From: a bacterium
GTDB taxonomy: Bacteria; UBA9089; UBA9088; JAGUXG01
Direction: 5' to 3'
NCBI GenBank assembly: GCA_030018505.1
Contig: JASEHO010000001.1
Coordinates: 1 to 58,487, forward strand
DNA: 58,487 nucleotides
A program made the translations under genes and the position numbers. The notes under the pieces were generated by a model. That model did not search any database and was not told the origin of the DNA. It was given only the letters and a program-made list of their open reading frames with translations. Below, piece by piece: positions 25,856 through 34,862 of the stretch; positions within the stretch are counted from its first letter, which is position 1; each line of letters starts with the position of its first letter.

Positions 25856-27012
25856 TACATAAAGAAATTATTTCATTTATAAACTTCATAAAGTCTAAAG
25901 ACGGAATTGCCAACAAGACAAATCTGATTAGGGAAGTTCAAGAGAAATTCAAACTGACAAAAGACAGGTCGGTTTATTATTCAAAAAATTTTGCTGTTCG
26001 TTTCAATTTTTCAACTTCAACAAGTTTTTCAAATACCGTCATTTCTCTTTCTAACTTGCAAAAATACGACGACCAACCATTTATTGTTTGTTTAGTAACT
26101 CCAACAAAAAATATTTTATATCTGGCAAACTCAACCTTTTTGCATAAAGTTAGTCATAGTTCACAATTATTGAGAATTGATAATATTCGCGGCAGTATCA
26201 ATGGCCATGATATTGCAAAAAAGTTTTCGGATATAGACAATTTACCAGAAAATTTTGAAAAATTATTTAGCATTCATGCAGAATTAGGTTTTGACGGAAA
26301 TTTAGTCAGACTTGTTGAGGCAACAACAAATATTAGTCCGTCAGGGAAAAAATTTGTCGTAACCTCTACCGCTAAAGCGACGATTCAAGAAGCACCGCGG
26401 CGAGCAATGAATTTTGTGCAGTCAAAAGAATATACGCAATTGAAAGCAGAGTTAGACGCGAAAGTAGAAAAATACAAGAATGAAATTCTAATTGCTGGAT
26501 TTATCGAAAATGTAAATATAAGAGGGAGGGTCATTGAATATCTTATTGCTGGCGAAGATGAAAAATTAAGAAAAAGTTTGGTCAATGCCCTTCATGAACG
26601 CGGTAATGTAATTCCCGGATTTAAGACAAAAAATAGTCTTGCGGATTATATTCGCACATTTGATAAATTTAATACTGCTACCGATGTTAAAACAAAAATA
26701 ATGGTATTGAGTTCAAATCCAAAGGGCTACAATATAGATAAGTTATTGGAATTTTTAGCAACTGGAAAATCGGTGTTTATGTTTTATTTTATTGGTATAG
26801 AGCCAAACAAAATTGTAAATAAAATACTGACTTCCATGTTTCAAACAGACTTACTTAAATCAACCATATTGTTGAAACATTGGTCGGGTCGTAATTCCAG
26901 AGGCGTAACGCAATTTGAGGGAGGAATTATCCATAAACTAATTTTGTCGCCAAACAATAGAATTGATAATAGCGAAGGCAATAAATTTTTAGAAACATTG
27001 ATTGATTTGTAA
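25852..27012 (+). CDS. Candidate cognate restriction endonuclease, family not recognised
   Basis: 386 residues, no family recognised with certainty. It starts with an ATGA overlap on the methylase stop, shares its foreign codon use and lies inside the same inverted-repeat island, so a restriction enzyme is the obvious inference. Visible features: a helical N-terminus, an alpha/beta region with ELGFDGNLVRLVEATT, a predicted coiled segment (KAELDAKVEKYKNEIL) and a C-terminal block HWSGRNSRGVTQFEGGII. I see no clear PD-(D/E)XK, HNH or GIY-YIG site. It could instead be an accessory protein. Confidence 0.6.
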   Translation: MIHKEIISFINFIKSKDGIANKTNLIREVQEKFKLTKDRSVYYSKNFAVRFNFSTSTSFSNTVISLSNLQKYDDQPFIVCLVTPTKNILYLANSTFLHKVSHSSQLLRIDNIRGSINGHDIAKKFSDIDNLPENFEKLFSIHAELGFDGNLVRLVEATTNISPSGKKFVVTSTAKATIQEAPRRAMNFVQSKEYTQLKAELDAKVEKYKNEILIAGFIENVNIRGRVIEYLIAGEDEKLRKSLVNALHERGNVIPGFKTKNSLADYIRTFDKFNTATDVKTKIMVLSSNPKGYNIDKLLEFLATGKSVFMFYFIGIEPNKIVNKILTSMFQTDLLKSTILLKHWSGRNSRGVTQFEGGIIHKLILSPNNRIDNSEGNKFLETLIDL

Positions 27013-27036
27013 GCCCGCCGCAAAAAATTTCGCCAG
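27013..27036 (-). repeat. Right inverted repeat of the R-M island
   Basis: Reverse-complement partner of 24580-24603 (23/24). It begins at the end of the nuclease-candidate gene. The rest of the gap to hisF (27037-27089) shows no gene. Confidence 0.75.
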
Positions 27037-27089
27037 CTCAAGAGTTCAAAATTCGCAGTCCGGATTTTCGTGGAAAAAAAGTTCGGATT

Positions 27090-27857
27090 TTAACCAAAAG
27101 GCACCGTAGTTCTTATAGAAATTCCTCTTAGCCTCAGATAATCCTTTATCTCCATAATGCTATACTCGCCATAATGAAATATAGAGGCAGCCAGGCTGGC
27201 ATCTGCACCAGCTAAGAATGCCTGATACAAATGAAGCATCTCACCTGCACCACCTGAGGCAATCACCGGGATATTTATGGCGGAGGTAGTAGCCTTTATC
27301 AGAGCAAGGTCATAGCCGTTCTTTGTCCCATCTGCATCCATAGAGGTAAGGAGTATCTCACCTGCACCTAAATCTGCACCCTTTTTTGCCCATTCTATAG
27401 CATCAATTCCTGTAAGTTTTCTTCCACCATAAGTGTAAACCTTCCAACCTTCCCCATCCCTTTTGGCATCAATAGCCAGAACAATACATTGACTGCCGAA
27501 CCTCTTGGCAGACTCCTCTATGAGGCTTGGATTCTCTACAGCAGATGTATTTATTGAGCACCTATCCGCACCATGGCGCAGGAGCTCCTCAATATCAGAG
27601 AGCGTTCTTATTCCTCCTCCGACTGTGAGTGGAATAAAGACCTCTTCTGCGCATTTTTGGACAACATCAAGGATTATTTTTCTCTTTTGGTGAGAGGCGG
27701 TAATATCTAAGAGAACAATCTCATCTGCGCCAGATGTGTCATATACCTTGGCTTGCTCTACAGGATCCCCTGCATCTTTCAGGTCAACAAAGTTTATCCC
27801 CTTGACCACCCTTCCATCCTTTACATCAAGACAAGGAATAATTCTTTTGGCTAACAT
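27090..27857 (-). CDS. hisF: Imidazole glycerol phosphate synthase cyclase subunit
   Basis: 255 residues, full length. Catalytic Asp11 in IIPCLDVKDGRVVKG and the second catalytic Asp in VLAIDAKRDG. Phosphate loops GGGIRTLSDIE and ASGGAGEMLHLYQAF are present. It cyclises PRFAR with ammonia from HisH to give imidazole glycerol phosphate and AICAR. No hisH or other his gene is nearby. A TATAAT lies only 3 nt before ATG 27857, too close to serve this start in the usual way. Confidence 0.96.
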   Translation of the reverse strand: MLAKRIIPCLDVKDGRVVKGINFVDLKDAGDPVEQAKVYDTSGADEIVLLDITASHQKRKIILDVVQKCAEEVFIPLTVGGGIRTLSDIEELLRHGADRCSINTSAVENPSLIEESAKRFGSQCIVLAIDAKRDGEGWKVYTYGGRKLTGIDAIEWAKKGADLGAGEILLTSMDADGTKNGYDLALIKATTSAINIPVIASGGAGEMLHLYQAFLAGADASLAASIFHYGEYSIMEIKDYLRLRGISIRTTVPFG

Positions 27858-27897
27858 CTTATTATACCGAGATAAATTGAGTTTATATTCTTTAATC

Positions 27898-28096
27898 GTA
27901 AGCGTTCAGGTAGGTCCGAAAAATAGATTAAATTCATTGCAAATTGCAAATTTAGCATTTATCATTTCAAATTTTCAAAGATAGCATCTTGAGTCGCTAT
28001 ATTTCTTTCCTTAAATTTGAAATGCTAAATTTGAAATGCTAAATTTGAAATGATTTATCTCCGGACACCCCTAATGTATAGGCTTAAGCGGTTACC
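27898..28096. repeat. Nested inverted-repeat element E
   Basis: Left end GTAAGCGTTCAGGTAGGTCCG. Right end, on the minus strand, GGTAACCGCTTAAGCC, which shares the G of the SprA TAG stop. The interior has GCAAATTTAGCATTTATC and the ATCTTGAGTCGCTATATTTC block shared with element D. Confidence 0.75.
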
Positions 28097-31000
28097 TAAA
28101 ACTTAAACTCAATACTGACATAGCTTCCATAGCCGATGTAATCCTTGCCATCAAGCACCCTGTCTTTGAAATATTCAAGATTTGCCCCGAGTGTTCCCTT
28201 GAGATTCTTCTGGACATTATAGGTTCCTGAGAGATTGAGCTTGAGATAGTCTGTATTCAGATCTTTTCTATCCTTTTGTCCAGGTATCTTCTTTGTTGTT
28301 CTCTTGAAGCTCATATTCAGCCCGCCATTTAAGACCAGCTTTCTTTCTAAGTCAATCTTCTTATTGGTGAATGGAACCCGCAAGAACCCTGGCTTTGTAA
28401 AGTCATAGGCAAAAGAAGAGCTGGGATCAATTGAGATGGAGTTTGTGACCACACCAAGCCTCTCTTCCAGCTTTGTGTAAGTAGTGCTAAGAATAGCCTT
28501 AGTCGTAAGTGGTCTCTGCCAGGTTGCCGACCATTCAAAATATGGGCTATGGGTGGTAGTTTTGTTCTGTTCCTCTGAAAGTGTATAGTTATGACTCCAG
28601 TCTATCTTATAATTTGCCTTTGCCTCAGAGGCCTTAAATTTATTAGTCAGGCATGGCTTTGCCGAGAGCAGATTAAGGGTATTGTTTATCTCCTGGCAGA
28701 TAGAGTCTGCTCTACTCAGGCTATTAGTCTCCTTCAGGGTGTAGGTGAACTTTGAGTTTGTGGTCATTGGTTTATAGAGAAACCAGTCAGAATTTATCCA
28801 AAACTTTCTTTCATTACTGGAGCTTGTCCTCTTTGCCAGCTTATATAAATCACCCTCTCCTCCCCTTCTTTTCCAGAGAAGCCCCTGATAGTAATCCTCG
28901 TAGATATTAGCCAAAGTTACCAGGGTTGCCTCATCAAAAGGAAGGTTGTCATATCCAGCATTAGCACCAAGAGAGAAACCGCAAGATGGGGTAAGACCAT
29001 AATTCTTCCAAGAGAGTTTAGAAAAGTTTTCTATTAAACTAAAGTATGTATCCATGTTTGCTGTCTTCTTCTCAGGCTCCCGGTTTGTCTTAAAGCAGTA
29101 GTTCTCGTTGAAATTAAACCTCTGGTCTATGTTTATGGAGTTGATGGAATTCAAGTATTTTACCTTTTTGAAGCGTGTCTTGTTTGGATAGAAAAAGCCC
29201 TTATTTAATTCAAGTTTAAGATTTCTATTGGTCAGCCTGAGGCTTGCATCTTCCTTCAACTTTGCTTCCTGTTGCGCCCCATAGAGCCTGCTCTCTGCTG
29301 AAAGCCACTCTCCTTTAACAATATTATAGGTTAAATTGTTTGCCTGATTACAGGAGCCTGTCCTCCAGGTATTCTTGGCTAAGTTAGATTTGCTCTCATT
29401 TTTTATATCTGTTATCTCATACTTATTGGTCAGGGATTTTATTGGAGAAAGGGTTATAATCAGCCCATTGCTTATCCCCTCAGTCTTTAGCCCTTCATTT
29501 GTTGTTGTTCCCAGGCAGTCTTTATAGACGACATCTTCATTACTCAAATTTAGCTTACCAGAATATTCAGAGGAGAAAGAGCTGCTTCCAAGAAACCTTT
29601 TTGAGATAGGAGATTTTGGATAGAATTTAAGGTTAAGCCCAAAAGCCCCATCAGTAGCCTCCCGCTCTTCTTGGGTAGTAGCAGAGCCTGTCCTCTCTGG
29701 ATACTTTAGTCTCCCTGTCCTTCTTCCTCCTCCAAAGGATATATTTGAACCTGCTAGATACTCTTTTGGAACAATCGTCAGAGTATTCTTTAAGCTATGG
29801 GAGGTAGCCTCTTCTTTTTTTGTCGTTGATGTGTCAAGGTAATTGCTGAATGTGCCATTCTTTTGGATGTAATCATAGTTTGTTGTTAGACCTATTGCCT
29901 TTGTTTTAGCTCCCTTCCAAAGCGTGTGTCCATAAGCCAAGCCTCCAGTTATTTCATGATTGACTAAGTCATTATTGTTTGCCTCATATTTGTAGCTGGC
30001 TTCATTCTTCTTCCAGGAGGAATAAAGGGTAGGAAAACCCTTATCTTTTATCTTATTTGGGTTAAAGCTCATCTTGACTAATTGATCTTTCTTTAGCATA
30101 TTCCCAAAGCTCTGATTACTCACCTCATCTACATTCTGAAAAGTAAGATTACCCTTCGACCTGTCATAGGTATAGGAAAGATCAGTCAAGGCTGGAATTC
30201 TGGTAATCTTTCCATCAAAATGCTCGGACTGGGTCTCTTCTCCAGAGGATGCTGGGCCAAGGGTACGAAAAGAACCAGACTTCTCGCTCCTATTCATATT
30301 GAAGCTACCCCACTTGTTGTTACCGCCAGATACAGAGAAGAAATAAGCCTCTCCATCTCTCTCTATAACCTCAGAGAGATGAAGCTCATTTATCCAGACC
30401 TCATCAGACTCCGCAGACTCTACCACGAACATAAGTTCCTTTACCATTCCTAAATTTGGACTACCCAAGATATAATATTGGTCTGTCTCTGTGCCTTTCT
30501 GCTTCTTTGCCAACATCTCCTTGAACCTTGCCAGGTCTAAAGTGATCAACTTCCATTGACTACTCAATGTTCCGCAAGTAAACTTGAAGTAGTTAGCGTT
30601 ATCCAAGCCAAATTGAAATGCCAAAGATGAGCTTCCAACAGAAGACTTTGCCCAAAATCTCAGTCTTCCATAGCTCCAATAGTTGTGAAATCTTCCTAAT
30701 TTTTTCCTGATGGAGAGTGTTGTGGCTGTGCTTGGCTCTATCTTTAGAAAAAGCAAGCCATCTTTTTCAATCTTCTCATTTTTGTGTAGATTCTTATATT
30801 CTTCTGTATCTTTTGGAAAGTCATAGTCTGCATCATCCTTGCTGTTCTTCCCCTCTAATATGGCTGTTCCTGTGCCTTTAAGAAACATAGGTTTCTCCCA
30901 GGAGGCACCGGTAATGGCTATCTGGTCTATATAAATGCTTCCGTTGTATGTAGCTCCTGCTTCTGTCTTAAACTTTAATCTTATATCCTTTATCACCTTC

Positions 31001-34000
31001 CAGAAATCTGTGCTTGTGCTTATATCAGTCAGGGGAATGCTGTAAAGCTTCCAGCCTTGAGCAGTATTTATTGTCTTTATGTAATATTTTTCATCGTTGA
31101 CCAATATTCCTGATAGATTTTGGTCTGTGTCAAGGATTCCATTGCCATTAAGGTCCTCTGTATCTAACTTACCATTGCTCTTTCCAACCTTTGTCAGAGT
31201 GCCAAAGGAAAACCCTATATCCTCCCCTGGATTGAGATAGCCATCCTTATTTATATCCTCTGTGTCTAAAATTCCATCATTATCAAAGTCTTCACTTGCT
31301 TTGCCTAAATCAATATACAGCTTGACTGTAGAAGAAGCAGGCGCATTTGCCCAAACCTGAAGATGGGAATACTCTGAAAGATCCTCTCCATCTTTTGAAA
31401 TAGACTGAACTTCTGATAGACTGCTATCTGTTCCAAGCTCAAGCTCAAAGCAGAGCATCTTCTGTTTATTTTGATCTTCATCCGAGCGATGACCCCCATC
31501 CTTATTGTATGGTCCAGCCCTCTCGGAAAATGGGGTTTGTTTGCCGCTGTCAGTATAAAATATCTTTCCCTCCCTTGATATACCTGAAAGTAGCCAACTA
31601 TCTTCATTTATTGCTATTGTTCTCTCTCCTTCTAAATCATCCATAGAGTCTATCATCCCATATCCATAGGTATTCGGATTCTGAGTTGACCTGGCCATCT
31701 CTGCTTCTACACTGAGGCTGTTTAATGGTAAAGAGCGGTCTCCTGCTCTTTCTTTCAAGAGATTGATAAGGTTCACCTTTGTATTTAGATCAAAGACCGA
31801 TAAGGATGTAGAGGGATGAGTTACTGAGGGCGCACCCTTTAGCCCAGCACCAGTCTCACCTATGAATGTAGAGCCGAGAGAGATATCTTTATGGGGCGCA
31901 TAGGTAAGCCTGCTTCCAAAGAGACTCTTTTGATAGACACCAAGGAAGGGCGCATATTCATAGTCTATGCGTATCTTGTCAGATTTGGCTATCTTTCGGT
32001 AAATGGTGAGATGACCTACCTCATAATCTAATCTATAATCTGGTTTTGATAGCCTGTTTCCATTCAGATAGACCCTTTCACTATCCGGGACAATGTTTAG
32101 CTCATTAAGGGTAAATAACATGCTCTCCCTCGGATAGTTGATATGAATAGAGTATTTTGAAGAAGGGCTTGTTTGCTTATAGCAATCAGGGTTGGATAGG
32201 GTTGGCAAGAGATTTGAAAACTGCGAGAGGATACCTGCGATAATAGTGTCTTCTATATAAAACCTGTTGGCATATTTAGCTCCAGTAGTGCCAAAGTCAA
32301 AGGGAAGGCGGTCAGGAAACTTGAGCATCCCTGAATCCTGGTCAATAAACTCCTTATCTATCTTTCCATACCCAGGTCTTTCGTTTCCATACTGGTCATA
32401 CCTGGTCTCTCTGTCAAGGCCAAAAAGCCGAACATAAGGTATCTCGTCTGTATCCTTTAAGCCATCGCCATCTGCATCATACCAGGATTTTCCATTTGCA
32501 TCCTTTATCTCTAAGGAAAAATTTGCCTCATCAGGGTTTATCTTTCCATAGCCAAGGCTATAGTAGCCCTTAATCTCAAAGAGATTATACCACTCAGGGT
32601 GGTTGGTCTCCTCTATTTTATCCTCTTTAATAATAAGATTTGTAGTCAGACTTCCCTTTCCATCAATAAAGGAGAGGCAAACAACATCATTATCCTTAAA
32701 TGAGTTTCTTATGGAGATTATGCCAGTGTTATAGTCTAATGTATAGTCATCGCCTGGATACTGAAGGTCAAACCAGCCTGTATGTGAGCCAGCATGATTA
32801 TAGGTATAGGCTGTAAACTGCTCTGCTGTATAATTGTTATCCCCTATCTGGTCGTCTATATAGACCTTGACTGAGCCAGGTTTTATTGGAAGATAGCCCT
32901 TTGCTTTGAGATATTCAATCCTGCCACCTTCTGTTGTTTCTGTGCCAAGAGGAATCTCTGCCAAAAGCTGATAGTATCTTCGGCTAATATAATTGGTGAC
33001 AGGAATATCTTTTAAGACTAAGCTTTGCGTTCCTGTCCATTCTTTGCTTCTTGACTCGCCTTTTTCTCTGCTGGCTATGGCTGTTAGACCCAATTTATTT
33101 TTCAGAAACTGGGCCTTGCCGTTTATCCCAAAACCTGACTTTTTATAGCTCACAAACCTTGTCCCGGGAATCTCTAATGCGACATCACCAAAGTTTACTT
33201 CCTGGATAACCTCCCCTTTCTCTCCTGCATACTTCACTTCAAAGGTCTTCTTTGGATCGGCAAGATCTGTGCTCTTATCAGAGTAATCTATGTTGACTGT
33301 TACCTTCTTCTTCACAACCCCTTTGATGCTTACATCAAGCTCCTGGGCTATATTCAGCTGATTAGAGGTTTTTCCCTTCTCTTTTGTGTTTAGATAGTTC
33401 TTGCCATTATAATCCATCTTGATAAACTTGCGACCCAAGACAGTAAGCTCTGACTCCTCTGGCAGTCTCCATTTTGCCCAGTCCCCAGGTGTAGTCTTTA
33501 ACTCCTGTAGATTGCTTGGTAGGTAAGCAAGGGTTTCTATCCTTTTTTCTGTCTCTTTTGTTCTTTCTGTGGCTTTTACTGTCAAGGCTTCCATAGATAT
33601 TGGTGGTCTAATTTCTGGCTCTTTAGGTGGTATTACCTCTGGTATCTTTGCAATCTCTACTTTTGGTGGTATTACCTTTGCCTTCTCTGGCTCTTTCGGT
33701 GGTTCTGCTTTTGCTTCTGGTTTTTCCTCTTTTTGATGAGCAAGCTCTAATTCTGGTTCAAGATCTTTCATCTCCTCTTTCTTTAAGGTTTCTCTTTCAA
33801 CTAAAAGTTTTTCTGCCTCTCGGACAAGCTCATTATCTACAGAAAATCTGTCTAATTCTTTTTCTATCTCCGCAGAAACTACCTTTTCCAAAGGAGGAAT
33901 CTCTACTCTTTCTGTTCTTAAGGGTGGAATCTCTGGCTGGGGTTCTTCGGCTGTTTTGGCAACCTTTTCTAAAGGAGGCTCTGGCAAGACTTCTTCCTTT

Positions 34001-34386
34001 TTCTCTTTTTCCAATTCGCTACGCAATTCCAAACTCTCCTTCTTGCTTTCTCCTTCTATCTCCTTCTTTACTTCAGAGAATGACGGGTAGGAGAAGCTCA
34101 AAGGAGGGGATGAAAGGCTATAAGATGGGACTGCTGGCAGGATGATAGTCTCTTTTTCTTCCTTTTGTTCAGAAGGAAATAGGCCGCCTCCATCGTTTCT
34201 CATAGAGAATAAAGGATTGGTCTTCTTTTGGACAGCCCTTTCTACCTGCTTTATAATCACCCTCTGCTCAGGAAGCAAGAAAAGCCCTTCATCTTTCGCC
34301 AAGCGTTTTTCTATGTCAGGAAGGAGCAAGGTTTCTGCAAAAACCAGGGTAGAGAAGAGACCAAGCAAAAAAAACTTTCTTTTCAT
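28096..34386 (-). CDS. sprA: SprA/Sov-like outer-membrane translocon protein
   Basis: 2096 residues with a signal peptide (MKRKFFLLGLFSTLVFAE). Residues ~60-280 are a Pro/Glu/Lys-rich low-complexity region (PPKEPE, PPLEKV). The remainder is strand-rich, with SprA-type segments such as RYYQLLAEIPLGTETTEGG, DDYTLDYNTGIISI, PGYGKIDKEFIDQDSG and GERTIAINEDSWLLSG, and it ends in Phe (SIEFKF), as outer-membrane beta barrels often do. Calcium-type repeats DFDNDGILDTEDINKDGYL and DTEDLNGNGILD lie near residue 1030. In Bacteroidota SprA is the type IX secretion channel. No other T9SS gene is visible, so substrates are unknown. Confidence 0.85.
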   Translation of the reverse strand: MKRKFFLLGLFSTLVFAETLLLPDIEKRLAKDEGLFLLPEQRVIIKQVERAVQKKTNPLFSMRNDGGGLFPSEQKEEKETIILPAVPSYSLSSPPLSFSYPSFSEVKKEIEGESKKESLELRSELEKEKKEEVLPEPPLEKVAKTAEEPQPEIPPLRTERVEIPPLEKVVSAEIEKELDRFSVDNELVREAEKLLVERETLKKEEMKDLEPELELAHQKEEKPEAKAEPPKEPEKAKVIPPKVEIAKIPEVIPPKEPEIRPPISMEALTVKATERTKETEKRIETLAYLPSNLQELKTTPGDWAKWRLPEESELTVLGRKFIKMDYNGKNYLNTKEKGKTSNQLNIAQELDVSIKGVVKKKVTVNIDYSDKSTDLADPKKTFEVKYAGEKGEVIQEVNFGDVALEIPGTRFVSYKKSGFGINGKAQFLKNKLGLTAIASREKGESRSKEWTGTQSLVLKDIPVTNYISRRYYQLLAEIPLGTETTEGGRIEYLKAKGYLPIKPGSVKVYIDDQIGDNNYTAEQFTAYTYNHAGSHTGWFDLQYPGDDYTLDYNTGIISIRNSFKDNDVVCLSFIDGKGSLTTNLIIKEDKIEETNHPEWYNLFEIKGYYSLGYGKINPDEANFSLEIKDANGKSWYDADGDGLKDTDEIPYVRLFGLDRETRYDQYGNERPGYGKIDKEFIDQDSGMLKFPDRLPFDFGTTGAKYANRFYIEDTIIAGILSQFSNLLPTLSNPDCYKQTSPSSKYSIHINYPRESMLFTLNELNIVPDSERVYLNGNRLSKPDYRLDYEVGHLTIYRKIAKSDKIRIDYEYAPFLGVYQKSLFGSRLTYAPHKDISLGSTFIGETGAGLKGAPSVTHPSTSLSVFDLNTKVNLINLLKERAGDRSLPLNSLSVEAEMARSTQNPNTYGYGMIDSMDDLEGERTIAINEDSWLLSGISREGKIFYTDSGKQTPFSERAGPYNKDGGHRSDEDQNKQKMLCFELELGTDSSLSEVQSISKDGEDLSEYSHLQVWANAPASSTVKLYIDLGKASEDFDNDGILDTEDINKDGYLNPGEDIGFSFGTLTKVGKSNGKLDTEDLNGNGILDTDQNLSGILVNDEKYYIKTINTAQGWKLYSIPLTDISTSTDFWKVIKDIRLKFKTEAGATYNGSIYIDQIAITGASWEKPMFLKGTGTAILEGKNSKDDADYDFPKDTEEYKNLHKNEKIEKDGLLFLKIEPSTATTLSIRKKLGRFHNYWSYGRLRFWAKSSVGSSSLAFQFGLDNANYFKFTCGTLSSQWKLITLDLARFKEMLAKKQKGTETDQYYILGSPNLGMVKELMFVVESAESDEVWINELHLSEVIERDGEAYFFSVSGGNNKWGSFNMNRSEKSGSFRTLGPASSGEETQSEHFDGKITRIPALTDLSYTYDRSKGNLTFQNVDEVSNQSFGNMLKKDQLVKMSFNPNKIKDKGFPTLYSSWKKNEASYKYEANNNDLVNHEITGGLAYGHTLWKGAKTKAIGLTTNYDYIQKNGTFSNYLDTSTTKKEEATSHSLKNTLTIVPKEYLAGSNISFGGGRRTGRLKYPERTGSATTQEEREATDGAFGLNLKFYPKSPISKRFLGSSSFSSEYSGKLNLSNEDVVYKDCLGTTTNEGLKTEGISNGLIITLSPIKSLTNKYEITDIKNESKSNLAKNTWRTGSCNQANNLTYNIVKGEWLSAESRLYGAQQEAKLKEDASLRLTNRNLKLELNKGFFYPNKTRFKKVKYLNSINSINIDQRFNFNENYCFKTNREPEKKTANMDTYFSLIENFSKLSWKNYGLTPSCGFSLGANAGYDNLPFDEATLVTLANIYEDYYQGLLWKRRGGEGDLYKLAKRTSSSNERKFWINSDWFLYKPMTTNSKFTYTLKETNSLSRADSICQEINNTLNLLSAKPCLTNKFKASEAKANYKIDWSHNYTLSEEQNKTTTHSPYFEWSATWQRPLTTKAILSTTYTKLEERLGVVTNSISIDPSSSFAYDFTKPGFLRVPFTNKKIDLERKLVLNGGLNMSFKRTTKKIPGQKDRKDLNTDYLKLNLSGTYNVQKNLKGTLGANLEYFKDRVLDGKDYIGYGSYVSIEFKF

Positions 34387-34397
34387 ATTTAAGATTC

Positions 34398-34600
34398 GTA
34401 ATTGTTCAGGTGGTGTAAGAAAAGGGGATATGGAGATTAAGGGGATATTTATTTTGGTAACTGGTTAATATGGTAACTGATGAATGGTAATTGGTAACTA
34501 TTTAACCAATTATCAATCACCCGTTATTTTACCATTTTCCATATTTCCCTTATCTCCTTATCCCCTTTTTTACGCTTCTGATGGATAACCCTAAGATTCA
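34398..34600. repeat. Nested inverted-repeat element F
   Basis: Nearly the same sequence as element G: GTTCAGGTGGTGTAAGAAAAGG, an inner GGTAACTGGTTAA...TTAACCAATTA core, and CTTCTGATGGATAACC at the right. The last right-end bases have decayed next to tRNA-Gln. Confidence 0.75.
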
Positions 34601-34603
34601 TCG

Positions 34604-34675
34604 CTGGGGCGGGAGGATTCGAACCTCCGAATGCAGGATCCAAATTCCTGTGACTTACCGCTTGTCGACGCCCCA
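34604..34675 (-). tRNA. tRNA-Gln (TTG)
   Basis: Acceptor TGGGGCG pairs with CGCCCCA, anticodon stem CAGGA/TCCTG around ATTTGGA (anticodon TTG), T-arm GGAGGTTCGAATCCTCC. CCA is not encoded. Confidence 0.93.
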
Positions 34676-34683
34676 TCAAAAAT

Positions 34684-34861
34684 TAGCTTATGTAGCAGGT
34701 ATTAGTCAAAAGTTCCCATAAAACAAACATAAGGATTCAAGGGGTCGAATGATCAAGGATTCAAGTAAAATCATAAGGAATCCATCACTCGAACCCTCGA
34801 ATCCTTGAACCCTTTTACAAAAACATGAGAACTTTTGGTTAATAAGTGCTATAAAAGAGCT
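34684..34861. repeat. Imperfect long inverted repeat after the VIT/VWA gene
   Basis: Outer arms ATTAGTCAAAAGTTCCCAT (left) and ATGAGAACTTTTGGTTAAT (right) are near complements. Inner arms contain AAGGATTCAAGGGGTCGAA and TTCGAACC/GAATCCTTGAACCC. It fills the gap between tRNA-Gln and the stop of the VIT/VWA gene and could act as a terminator hairpin. Confidence 0.55.
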
Positions 34862-34862
34862 A

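Noticed and set aside
27863..27868. TATAAT as a leaderless promoter for hisF
   Set aside because: Only about 3 nt separate the box from ATG and no -35 is visible, so the geometry does not fit the other cases.
33627..34145. 172-codon ORF on the plus strand
   Set aside because: It is the complement of the low-complexity Pro/Glu-rich region of the SprA-like gene, has a leucine/serine-rich composition typical of a shadow frame, and lacks a ribosome site.
34740..34830. TTCGAACC/GGTTCGAA-like words suggesting another tRNA
   Set aside because: There is no acceptor, D-arm or anticodon arm. The words belong to the inner arms of a long inverted repeat.
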